A DNA stretch of 64,000 bases from GCA-001735895 sp964651385 (GTDB taxonomy: Bacteria > Pseudomonadota > Gammaproteobacteria > GCA-001735895), in the NCBI GenBank assembly GCA_964651385.1, contig CAZYYM010000001.1, forward strand, positions 92,811 to 156,810. The letters are read 5' to 3'. Position 1 is the stretch's first letter. Each line of letters begins with the position of its first letter. Positions 52,763 to 60,586 of this stretch are shown here, piece by piece. A program made the translations under genes and the position numbers. The notes under the pieces were generated by a model. It searched no databases and was not told the origin of the DNA. It saw only the letters and a list, made by a program, of their open reading frames with translations.

Positions 52763-54057
52763 GATCGAATATGCCCGTCCCCGAGAACGATGTACTTTTG
52801 TGAAGTCAATCCTTCCAGCCCTACCGGGCCTCGGGCGTGCAATTTATCAGTGCTGATGCCAATCTCAGCACCCAGGCCATACTCGAACCCATCCGCAAAA
52901 GCGGTCGATGCGTTCACCATTACCGAGCTGGAATCAACGCGGCGCAAAAATTCTCGCGCCCGGGTAAAATCTTCGGTTACAATAGCATCGGTATGTTGAG
53001 AACCATACCGATTGATATGGGCTATTGCCTGCTCCATGTTTTCGACAACCTTGATTGATAATATTGCCGCAAGATATTCTGTATACCAGTCCTCTTCGGT
53101 AGCTGGTGTCATATTATTATTGCTGATTTGACGGGCTCGTTCGCATCCACGTAATTCAACCTGTTTAGCGAGTAATTCGTTTTCAATTTCCGGCAATATG
53201 GACTCGGCGATTTCATTAGCAATCAACAAGGTTTCCAGGGCATTACACACACCGTAACGCCGGGTTTTGGCATTAACCGCTATTTTCAAGGCCTTTTCGG
53301 GATCAGCTTTGTCGTCAATATAGACATGACAAACTCCATCGAGGTGTTTGATTACCGGGATTTTCGATTCATTGGTAATTCGCTCGATCAGTGATTTCCC
53401 ACCACGGGGAATTATAACATCGATATACTTCGATAGTCTTAACATCTGTCCAACCGCTTTTCGATCGACAGTATTAACCACCTGCACCGCATGCGACGGT
53501 AGCCCGGCTTCGACCAGACCCTCCTGAATGCAATGGTGAATAGCCTGGTTAGAACGTATTGCTTCTTTGCCGCCACGCAATATACTGGCGTTTCCCGATT
53601 TCAGGCAAAGCGCTGCCGCATCGATTGTGACGTTTGGCCGGGATTCGTAAATAATACCGATCACACCCAGTGGAACGCGCATCCTGCCGATTTGTATACC
53701 GCTGGGACGGTATTTCAGGTCGCTGATCTCACCAACGGGATCGGCAAGTTCGGCGACCTGTTGCAAGCCTTCAACCATCGTATCGATTCTGGCGTCGCTT
53801 AAATGCAGTCGATCCAGCATCGCGTCACTGAGACTATCGGCTTTACCCTGCCGCATATCGTGCTCGTTTTCGCGCTTAATCATGCCACGCTGCAAACTCA
53901 ATTTAGCGGCAATAGCGCTTAGCCCGGCATTTTTACTCTGCGAGTCGAGATAAGCCAGATGCTGCGATGCCCCCCGCGCGCGCCGACCCAGTTGCTTCAT
54001 ATATTGTTCAATATCGGTCGTATCCGAGCCTGATGAATTGTGTAGGACAGCACCCAT
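52759..54057 (-). CDS. proA: Glutamate-5-semialdehyde dehydrogenase
   Basis: This 432-residue NADPH-dependent enzyme reduces glutamyl 5-phosphate in proline synthesis. Motifs include PLGVIGIIYESRPNVTIDAAALCLKSGNA, VDVIIPRGGKSLI-like text (IDVIIPRGGKSLI here) and the catalytic Cys in RRYGVCNALETLL near residue 270. The C-terminus has SSVMVNASTAFADGFEYGLGAEIGIST, typical of the family. proB is not adjacent. It is placed inside a DNA replication/NAD cluster, a common gammaproteobacterial order. Confidence 0.97.
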   Translation of the reverse strand: MGAVLHNSSGSDTTDIEQYMKQLGRRARGASQHLAYLDSQSKNAGLSAIAAKLSLQRGMIKRENEHDMRQGKADSLSDAMLDRLHLSDARIDTMVEGLQQVAELADPVGEISDLKYRPSGIQIGRMRVPLGVIGIIYESRPNVTIDAAALCLKSGNASILRGGKEAIRSNQAIHHCIQEGLVEAGLPSHAVQVVNTVDRKAVGQMLRLSKYIDVIIPRGGKSLIERITNESKIPVIKHLDGVCHVYIDDKADPEKALKIAVNAKTRRYGVCNALETLLIANEIAESILPEIENELLAKQVELRGCERARQISNNNMTPATEEDWYTEYLAAILSIKVVENMEQAIAHINRYGSQHTDAIVTEDFTRAREFLRRVDSSSVMVNASTAFADGFEYGLGAEIGISTDKLHARGPVGLEGLTSQKYIVLGDGHIRS

Positions 54058-54110
54058 ATTTATTCCTGAAATTTTCTATCGTAACTCGTCAATTAGTAAC
54101 GGGGCAAAAA

Positions 54111-55124
54111 CTAAATCTGCCAGTTTAAACCGCTAAACTGACTAATCAGTGATTTTAAATGTATCCAGTTTTGATCAGGAAAATCGGCGTCTTGCTGCCC
54201 TTTGCTAATGCGGTCTAATGTAGCACAGCTTTGCAATAAACGCTCAATTTGAACCCCGTTCAATCGTGACAACGCATCATGATATAGATGTCGTTTATTT
54301 TTCCAGATTCTTAATGCCTGCCAAACACGGTCGCTCAGGGTTCCGTTCGACTGCGCAAGTTTGAGACTGTTCAGCTGTTCCAGTGACGAATGTAGTGCCC
54401 GGCAAATCTGCGTGGTAACAAAACCCTCATGTTCCAGGCTATCCAGGATATTCAGTGCACGTGCGGCTTTTCCGGCAAGACAGGCATCGACCAGGATATA
54501 ATGATTGTAGCGAGCTGACTGGGAAACAGACTCTTCAATCATTTTAAAGCTAACAGCCTGTCCTTCGGCACAGCGAATAGAAAGCTTTTCCAGTTCCTGG
54601 TCGGCAGCCAGTAAATTGCCTTCAGTACGTTCGGCCAGAAAAGCAGCGGACTGTCGATCGATTATCAGACCTTTTTGACTCGCCCGCTGAATAATCCAGC
54701 CGGATAATTCGTTGGCATATACCGGTTTAAATTCGATGACCTCCGCCGCCTGTTGCAAACGTTTACACCAGCTTGAATTTTTAGTTGCCCGGTCGAGCCC
54801 CGGGACAACAAAGACAAAGACAGTATCATCGGAACGATTTTGACAGATCGACTGAATCGCATTGCTGCCCTTTTGCCCCGGTTTGCCATTGACAATATGG
54901 ATGATTCGGCACTTGCTGCTTGCAAACAGGGATAACATATCGCCTTCTTCGAGCAATGCAATCCAGTCAAACCCGGTATCGGCTACCATTGTTTGAATGT
55001 CTTCAAAACCCGCATCGCGTAAGGTCTGCCGAAATCGGTCGAGCCAGTCACGAATCATTAAGGGTTCGCTACTCGCAAGCAAGTAAATCGGCGACGGGGG
55101 GTGATTTGACGGGATGCCCTGCAT
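54111..55124 (-). CDS. holA: DNA polymerase III, delta subunit
   Basis: This 337-residue protein is the delta subunit of the clamp loader, which opens the beta clamp. Family features: IYLLASSEPLMIRDWLDRFRQTLRDAGF at the N-terminus (clamp-binding region), AGWIIQRASQKGL-like segment (LSGWIIQRASQKGL near residue 134), and AAFLAERTEGNLLAADQELEKL. The C-terminal collar domain is helical. In many relatives holA follows lptE directly; here about 5 kb lies between them. The start lies 63 bases downstream of the small-RNA terminator. Confidence 0.95.
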   Translation of the reverse strand: MQGIPSNHPPSPIYLLASSEPLMIRDWLDRFRQTLRDAGFEDIQTMVADTGFDWIALLEEGDMLSLFASSKCRIIHIVNGKPGQKGSNAIQSICQNRSDDTVFVFVVPGLDRATKNSSWCKRLQQAAEVIEFKPVYANELSGWIIQRASQKGLIIDRQSAAFLAERTEGNLLAADQELEKLSIRCAEGQAVSFKMIEESVSQSARYNHYILVDACLAGKAARALNILDSLEHEGFVTTQICRALHSSLEQLNSLKLAQSNGTLSDRVWQALRIWKNKRHLYHDALSRLNGVQIERLLQSCATLDRISKGQQDADFPDQNWIHLKSLISQFSGLNWQI

Positions 55125-55186
55125 TGATTTTATGTTAGCGAATTAAATGGCTGGCCATGCTAGCATACTAAATTTACTCGCAGGTA

Positions 55187-55331
55187 CAAAAAACCCTCGA
55201 ACAACCTTGTCCGAGGGTTTTAAAGATTACCTGCTTTATTTCATCCTGTGGCTTCCCGCTAGGCATCCATGCCTATGATGTTGTGAGAATTTCCTTATAC
55301 ACATCTCCGTGGTCTGGTTCCTTTCAAACAC
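55187..55331 (-). ncRNA. RsmY/RsmZ/CsrB-type small RNA that should titrate CsrA
   Basis: On the minus strand a transcript of about 145 bases is framed by a TATAAT box (55338-55343) and a strong terminator. It has no good reading frame. It holds seven GGA motifs, read as TCC on the plus strand at 55210, 55244, 55254, 55266, 55292, 55306 and 55319; the first lies in the terminator loop. One sits in the tetraloop of a perfect 6-bp hairpin TAGGCA-TGGA-TGCCTA (55260-55275); others are in CAC-GGAGAT-GTG, ATAAGGAAAT and ACAGGATGA contexts. Repeated GGA in loops is the hallmark of RNAs that sequester CsrA/RsmA. A GacA-box-like palindrome lies upstream. The function is inferred from these features. 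No csrA or gacA gene is in the window. Confidence 0.8.
55188..55220 (-). terminator. Intrinsic terminator of the small RNA
   Basis: Read on the minus strand, AAACCCTCG (55220-55212) pairs perfectly with CGAGGGTTT (55199-55191), with a 12-base loop, followed by a run of six T (55193-55188). It ends the small RNA and should also shield holA from transcription coming from the ABC genes. Confidence 0.9.
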
Positions 55332-55337
55332 GCTGTT

Positions 55338-55427
55338 ATTATAGCGCCTGACTGTCAATTACCTATAGGCAGAACAAGTAAACTTATGTAGGCGCAAAGC
55401 TAGATTTTTTGTAGGATTTGACCTACA
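55338..55427 (-). promoter_or_regulatory. Promoter of the small RNA with GacA-box-like palindrome
   Basis: A TATAAT -10 box lies at 55338-55343 (minus strand). There is no -35 box at 17 bases; a TTGACA lies only 9 bases away. At 55410-55427 is a perfect 18-bp palindrome TGTAGG-ATTTGA-CCTACA, with the arm length and spacing of the GacA upstream activating sequence (TGTAAG-N6-CTTACA in Pseudomonas), differing in one base per arm. Its centre is about 88 bases upstream of the predicted start. A weak -35 fits activator dependence. Confidence 0.7.
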
Positions 55428-55464
55428 AATTACAGGCACTGACTAGTTTCTGAGTCTTCCAGGA

Positions 55465-56676
55465 TTATATATCCCGTAAACCATCTGAGGGTTCAATTCC
55501 GGAAGCCCGTAAACCACCCAGTATGGCCGAAAAAATAGCCGTAACAACCGTTAGAGCCAATCCCCAGAAGAAATGTTCCGTCAACAGATAGCATAAATTA
55601 CCTTCAAGGTTCAATCGCGGCGCCAGGAACCTGTTAATCAAGTGTTCAAATCCGAGATAAACGAGAACAGCCAGTAGCCACCCCAGAAGGGCTGTATAGC
55701 AGGACTGCAGTACTGGAAACAGTACGATGACACTACTTTTGAATCCGATTAATCGCAAGACACTCAAATCTTTACCCTTGCGATCGACGTTCGCCCACAG
55801 GCTTGCGCCAAGCGAGAATGCAAAACCGACCGCACCGACACAGGCTATTATCCAGAATATAACCGAGAGGTTATGATCGATTGATTGCACGGTTACGATT
55901 TCTCCTACATTGGCCTTGACCCGAACACCCTGTTTCTCCAGCTCGGTAGCGATGTTTTCGACATCATAAATTGACCGGGCATAGAGCCGAAATGAAGGAA
56001 AAGTCCGTGCTGTATCATTTTCAGCATCGCCTTTCCAGCCAAGATCCGGCACCTCACGACCATCTTTGAACTGTTCGGTAGCAATCAATAAATCGAGATA
56101 GACAAACGCCACATTCCGGCTGGTAACAGCCGCATGGGCTATATCTATGACCGTTACAGGCAAATGTACCCTTTCACGTTTGCCCTGAAATTGACGAGCC
56201 AGGCTGGCATCAATCTTATCACCCGTCGCTACCTTTAATTTATTAGCCGCGCTCTGGCTTAAAATTATCTGGTTATAGTTTTGTGGCATCTGTTTTATGC
56301 CAGCCAACAGGGGATCGCCTCTTGCGGTTGCCAGCAACTCCGATGAGACTATTCGTGGCGCCGAATCACTTTTCAGTTGTATTGTCGCGGCAAGTGCTCG
56401 CGTTTTAGGTATAATAAAGTCAATTTCATTGCGGTTTCGGAGTTCCGCTATCCACTGTTCTGAAAATCGGCCACTTCCGACAGGCCGAATTTCGCGATTT
56501 GACGGATTTTCTACCAGCCCATCCACCATCGTACTGACAATACCAAATTTCAAACCGAACAGGATCATCATCGGCGCCAGCACTGACGCCAACGCAAAAA
56601 TAAAACAGCCCGACATGCGCCATTCGTGACTGTAGTCTCGAAAACTGAGGCGAATTATATTACTAAACTGGCTCAT
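55465..56676 (-). CDS. FtsX-like ABC transporter permease (TagS-like)
   Basis: This 403-residue permease has four membrane segments (about 20-42, 272-298, 322-346, 370-395) and a large periplasmic loop between the first two, the MacB/LolC layout. The N-terminus SFRDYSHEWRMSGCFIFALASVLAPMMILFGLKFGIV and REIRPVGSGRF recall the TagS permease of the type VI threonine-phosphorylation pathway, as far as I can judge from memory. The ATG follows the ATPase stop without a gap (TAGATG). Alternative: a general lipoprotein or drug exporter subunit. Confidence 0.85.
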   Translation of the reverse strand: MSQFSNIIRLSFRDYSHEWRMSGCFIFALASVLAPMMILFGLKFGIVSTMVDGLVENPSNREIRPVGSGRFSEQWIAELRNRNEIDFIIPKTRALAATIQLKSDSAPRIVSSELLATARGDPLLAGIKQMPQNYNQIILSQSAANKLKVATGDKIDASLARQFQGKRERVHLPVTVIDIAHAAVTSRNVAFVYLDLLIATEQFKDGREVPDLGWKGDAENDTARTFPSFRLYARSIYDVENIATELEKQGVRVKANVGEIVTVQSIDHNLSVIFWIIACVGAVGFAFSLGASLWANVDRKGKDLSVLRLIGFKSSVIVLFPVLQSCYTALLGWLLAVLVYLGFEHLINRFLAPRLNLEGNLCYLLTEHFFWGLALTVVTAIFSAILGGLRASGIEPSDGLRDI

Positions 56677-57402
56677 CTAATCGCGAAAAATTGACTGATA
56701 AATTTGTCCGTCCTCTATCACCTCGGCCTCCTGACGAAGGACACGTAAATCCATTTTATAGACATGCGCCCAGTCATGGCTGGCAGTAATCAACGTAATT
56801 TTTAATCCTTTGATGAGTTCCATGACTACTGCCATAATTTTCCGGGTCGTTATCGGATCGAGTGAGGCAGTGGGTTCATCAGCCAACAAAATCGAAGGCC
56901 TGTGAGACAGTGCTCGTGCAAAAGCAGCGCGCTGCCTTTCACCGGTAGATAACAACCCGGGTAACTTGTCCAGCTGGCGATGAATACCCAGCACACGGGC
57001 AATTGAATTAACTGAATCGTCGTCAGCCTGTTTGAGCAGGCGTCGAGGCAATTCTATATTTTCCCGTACGGTCAAATAGGGTAAAAGGCCACCGGATTGC
57101 AGTACATATCCAATATGTTGTTTTCGAATCTGCGATAATCCGCTTTGTTTTTTCCGGCGCCAGAGTTTATCGATTTGCTGCGACTTACTACCCACAGGCT
57201 CAAGATTGAACATATCGCTTTGGTCCGGATGGAGAATTAAGGCCAGTATATCCAGCAGCGTACTCTTGCCACAGCCACTATTCCCGATCAGGGCTATATT
57301 CTCCTCGGCGTTTATTTTGATGCTTGGCACCCGAAGGCGAAATCCGACACCATCGACCAGCCGTTCCTTGACGACGTTTTTCAGAGTATACACAACTGAC
57401 AC
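56677..57402 (-). CDS. ABC transporter ATPase (LolD/MacB/TagT type)
   Basis: This 241-residue ATPase has Walker A GNSGCGKST (Lys46), signature LSTGERQRAAFARAL near 155, Walker B ILLADEPTASLD near 178 and the His switch in TASHDW near 212. It starts at GTG 57402, 25 bases after the vWA gene, across a hairpin at 57406-57431. With the permease it forms a mechanotransmission-type ABC unit that works on periplasmic proteins or lipids rather than importing a solute. The neighbouring vWA protein is a possible partner. Confidence 0.92.
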   Translation of the reverse strand: MSVVYTLKNVVKERLVDGVGFRLRVPSIKINAEENIALIGNSGCGKSTLLDILALILHPDQSDMFNLEPVGSKSQQIDKLWRRKKQSGLSQIRKQHIGYVLQSGGLLPYLTVRENIELPRRLLKQADDDSVNSIARVLGIHRQLDKLPGLLSTGERQRAAFARALSHRPSILLADEPTASLDPITTRKIMAVVMELIKGLKITLITASHDWAHVYKMDLRVLRQEAEVIEDGQIYQSIFRD

Positions 57403-57405
57403 GAG

Positions 57406-57431
57406 CTAGTGCTCTTTCAAGCTGGCACTAG
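57406..57431 (-). repeat. Intercistronic hairpin before the ABC ATPase gene
   Basis: CTAGTGC (57406-57412) and GCACTAG (57425-57431) form a 7-bp stem with a 12-base loop. The stem overlaps the vWA stop codon, and the loop and stem hold the GAAAGAG that would serve as ribosome-binding site for the GTG start at 57402. It has no T tract. It may hold the ATPase start closed unless upstream translation opens it. Confidence 0.5.
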
Positions 57432-59383
57432 GGCAACAGGTCGAGCGCAACCGGGAATACCGAATTGCCATTAACCGGACCACCACCGGGCGTGACCCAC
57501 AGATCGGTATGGTCATGCAAAGCCTGGTAGTAACTGATTTTACTATCGAGACGTTGCATAAACTCAATTTGGGTTTTGGCAGACCACTCTTCCCAGCTTT
57601 CCAGCGTCAGATTCATGACTTCACCGGTATAGGGCAGGTCTTCGATGTATTCACGCATATAGCCCATTTCAGCCAGGTTGGTACCCGCGCCCGAAGTGCT
57701 GGCGCCGACGGATGACGGATCACGACTCACGGTGGCTGCCAGACTTTTCAGATCATTGATAAAATTTTTCGGGCTGAGCACACCTTCTTCGGCAAGCTCA
57801 AGCACCTGTTGCATGACATCTTTCAAATCACTGAGCTGATCACGGGTGAGCAAGACCCGAACATCGACCGACGAGCGTTCCGGATTGAGAAAATCACGGT
57901 CAACCATCCAGGCATTGAATACTTTAGGCAAAGGCTTACCGGATTCCTTTTGTATATAGCGCATGCGTAAGGCGTGTCCCAGCTTCGAAACGCGGTCCTG
58001 CAATTGTGCCAACTGAGTCTGTTCTTCGTCATTTTCAACATCGGCTAAGGGTATTGGTGGTACACCATTCGTAGTCGCCAGCACCTGCTGAGTAATCTGA
58101 TTTGCCAGCGTTTCCAACACCGTGCCGAACTCATCGACCTCACCGAGGCTAACGCCGTAGTAAAAATCACCAATACCGGGGAAGTATGAGAGCTCCTTAT
58201 AGAGGTTTTCGGCCTTTTCATGGTTCGCCGCAATGGCCGGCGTACGCAAATGCAATACCCAGATCGAGACGCCTTTGTCATAAGCTAACTGTCGCAAAGC
58301 TTTGGCACTTAAACGCGTGGCACCAAGCGAATCATGGCTCTCGCGCGGACCGGCATCGGTAATCAAAACGACATAGCGGGCGTCGAAGTCCCCCCAGTCC
58401 GAATCCTCAATGGCCGACTTTATCCCGGCATAGGCATCTTCGCGGAAATCCCGACTGGATATTTCCGAAGCACTCAGTGCGTTAACACCTTCTAAAAACT
58501 GATCCACATCTGTTCCCTGCTCGAGACTGACATAACGTCGCGTCAGGTATTCAAGTTCCGGTACCAGTGAAATATTATCGCGGTAAGCGGTTAGACCGAA
58601 GCTGACCTGATTGGTCAGGCCCTGCCGGTCGATGGCGGAATATACCTTGCGGACCGCCTCTCGCGTTCGGTCGATATAAGGTCCCATTGACGCAGTCGAG
58701 TCGATAACAAAATGTATGGCGCTGCGGTAGCTACGGTTTTTTTGAGAAGCTGAATGAGACCCGACTGATTTATCGTTTTCATCGTCAAGTGGAACACTGG
58801 CGACCTCCAGTAATCGAGCCTGTTCATTACCGAGATAAACGTCTTCATGCTGTTTGATAGGCACCAGGTAAAAATTATCGCGAATTTCCAGATGTGCTTC
58901 GGGCTGCAGCGCAATAACCGGGCTATTTTCCAGTTTGTCACCGTTTACCGCAGCCTGGTAAAGAGTCTGGTAGGCCGCTTTGTCGAAGTCGTCAACCAGT
59001 TGTTTAAGCGCTTTTTTGCTGTTGAACAACATGACCCGCTGGATATCCTGCGGGTCTTTAAATGAAACAGTGAGCGCCTGATTCCACACAATCGCCTGCT
59101 TCTCCGGCACCCAACCCGCCGTTTTACCGAAACTGTCGTAACCGACACGTAACCAGCCATTCTGTTTTTCGTAAACGTATAAAACACTGAACGGTATAAT
59201 TTCCTCGGAAACGCCCCCAACATCGGTGGATTGAAAAATTTGCGCATCAGGAATACTCAGTACACGTTGGTAGAGCGATTTTTTACCTTCCATCAGCAAT
59301 GGTTTCTGATTCGAAGCCTGAATATTAAAGGATAGCAACAGGATAAAGCTGAGTAGCACTCTGGTTATAATTTTTTCCAACAT
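57428..59383 (-). CDS. Exported vWA-domain protein (PpkA C-terminus-like)
   Basis: This 651-residue protein has a signal peptide (about 1-23), an SH3-like domain (about 35-100, VLYVYEKQNGWLRVGYDSFGKTAGWVPEK), a linker, and a vWA domain from about residue 218 (IHFVIDSTASMGPYIDRTREA), with a MIDAS motif of DxTxS form and VLITDAGPR later. The C-terminal 200 residues include LVSKLGHALRMRYI and LESWEEWSAKTQIEF. The vWA and C-terminal parts resemble the region after the kinase domain of PpkA, the type VI secretion Thr kinase, as I recall it. The kinase domain is absent. It is followed by an ABC ATPase and permease. Confidence 0.75.
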   Translation of the reverse strand: MLEKIITRVLLSFILLLSFNIQASNQKPLLMEGKKSLYQRVLSIPDAQIFQSTDVGGVSEEIIPFSVLYVYEKQNGWLRVGYDSFGKTAGWVPEKQAIVWNQALTVSFKDPQDIQRVMLFNSKKALKQLVDDFDKAAYQTLYQAAVNGDKLENSPVIALQPEAHLEIRDNFYLVPIKQHEDVYLGNEQARLLEVASVPLDDENDKSVGSHSASQKNRSYRSAIHFVIDSTASMGPYIDRTREAVRKVYSAIDRQGLTNQVSFGLTAYRDNISLVPELEYLTRRYVSLEQGTDVDQFLEGVNALSASEISSRDFREDAYAGIKSAIEDSDWGDFDARYVVLITDAGPRESHDSLGATRLSAKALRQLAYDKGVSIWVLHLRTPAIAANHEKAENLYKELSYFPGIGDFYYGVSLGEVDEFGTVLETLANQITQQVLATTNGVPPIPLADVENDEEQTQLAQLQDRVSKLGHALRMRYIQKESGKPLPKVFNAWMVDRDFLNPERSSVDVRVLLTRDQLSDLKDVMQQVLELAEEGVLSPKNFINDLKSLAATVSRDPSSVGASTSGAGTNLAEMGYMREYIEDLPYTGEVMNLTLESWEEWSAKTQIEFMQRLDSKISYYQALHDHTDLWVTPGGGPVNGNSVFPVALDLLP

Positions 59384-59410
59384 TTCACCTGTTTATTCGA
59401 TATCGATAAT

Positions 59411-60001
59411 TTACTGTACAACCAGTAGTAGCTGTCGTGCGTAGGGATTTCCCGTTTCAGATTCCTGCTGCGCCCATTGCTGAAGCGCCTGAATACGCCC
59501 GCTAACATCCGGATGACCCTGTTCTGCCGCCTTTTGATACCACTTGTAGGATTGCAGGGCATCAGCGTGATCGAGTAAGCTGTTTTCCGGCTGAAACAAA
59601 TTCGGGTCTGACATTTCAGCCATTTTAACCATCGATTCAGCATAACCCTCACGGGCACCGAAAAAATACAGCAGATGCGAATCGGCCAGGCTGCCTTCAT
59701 TGTAATATTCATTGGCTTTTGCAAAAACCTGGTCGAGTGGATAAGGTTGCCCCTGGACTCGCAGTTGCGCAATGAACTGACGAGCGCGCATACCCGGTGG
59801 AACAAGCAGGCTACGTTGAATGGCACCGGACAATTCATCGTTTTTATCGTCGTTATCAGCAGGCGCAGTACCGACAACGGTGGTATTACCCCGTTCAGTG
59901 GCCAAAACGATATAGGCAATCAGACCAATCACAATAAGAATGATCCAGAAAAGCGGATTTCGCTTCCGTTTTGATGAATCTGCTTCGATCATATCAGGCA
60001 T
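59411..60001 (-). CDS. Membrane protein with Sel1-like repeats
   Basis: This 196-residue protein has one N-terminal membrane segment (about 17-34) with a basic cytoplasmic start (SKRKRNP). The periplasmic part includes a Sel1/TPR-like stretch (AREGYAESMVKMAEMSDPNL, then ALQSYKWYQKAAEQGHPDV near 150-170). It precedes the vWA gene by 27 bases and begins the presumed operon. Partner and role unknown; Sel1 repeats usually bind proteins. Confidence 0.75.
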   Translation of the reverse strand: MPDMIEADSSKRKRNPLFWIILIVIGLIAYIVLATERGNTTVVGTAPADNDDKNDELSGAIQRSLLVPPGMRARQFIAQLRVQGQPYPLDQVFAKANEYYNEGSLADSHLLYFFGAREGYAESMVKMAEMSDPNLFQPENSLLDHADALQSYKWYQKAAEQGHPDVSGRIQALQQWAQQESETGNPYARQLLLVVQ

Positions 60002-60100
60002 GAATATTTCGCTTGTTGTAGGTTTTCAATGTGATCTGCAGTAATTATAAACACTTGCAGGCACCGGGTAAATTTCATCAACAATAGAATAGAAATCAGA

Positions 60101-60586
60101 TTAGAATCGCCTGAGTTGAATCATCAAACTGTTGAACAGAGCGCTATCAATATTTTCCAGTGACGCCTGTTTTTCACCTTCGGTACCCAATAAATTATTA
60201 TCGTTAAGTTCCAGGTCGAGTTTTGACACCAAAGCTTCATTGTCGGCTAGCCGATCCCCCGAGCTATCGGTAAGACTGTAATTCAATTGTCTCGAGAGCC
60301 GCACTATTGTATGCCCGGAACCGGCACTATCAACCAGATTATGCTCCGGCAAGGATTTTAAAGAAACCCGTAACCGCGCGACATTGCTGTCTGCGTTAAA
60401 ATATAATGTTGCACCGGAATGTTTCAACTGCTGGATTAAATGCTGCTTTTGACTCGTTGTAAGATCATCGACTTCCAAATACAGATGACTAATATGATCG
60501 GGCAGACTGGCAAATCCACGTAGTTGAAAACCGCAAGCCTGTATAATGGCTACAAGGCCGAGTAAAATCAGCCGGTGAAGTTTCAT
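60101..60586 (-). CDS. lptE: LPS-assembly lipoprotein LptE
   Basis: This 161-residue outer-membrane lipoprotein plugs the LptD barrel and helps insert lipopolysaccharide. The lipobox ends at Cys18 (IIQAC), followed by GFQLRG. The sequence LLGTEGEKQASLENIDSALFNSLMIQLRRF near the C-terminus fits the family. The gene overlaps leuS by 4 bases. In related genomes holA follows it directly; here the vWA/ABC block intervenes. Confidence 0.93.
   Translation of the reverse strand: MKLHRLILLGLVAIIQACGFQLRGFASLPDHISHLYLEVDDLTTSQKQHLIQQLKHSGATLYFNADSNVARLRVSLKSLPEHNLVDSAGSGHTIVRLSRQLNYSLTDSSGDRLADNEALVSKLDLELNDNNLLGTEGEKQASLENIDSALFNSLMIQLRRF

Noticed and set aside
55353..55358. TTGACA as -35 box of the small RNA promoter
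   Set aside because: It is only 9 bases from the TATAAT box, far below the 16-18 needed.
59365..59919. 184-codon minus-strand frame overlapping the Sel1-like gene
   Set aside because: It lies in another frame of the 196-residue membrane protein, has no domain features, and reads through the vWA gene start; the 59411-60001 frame has a signal anchor and Sel1-like repeats.
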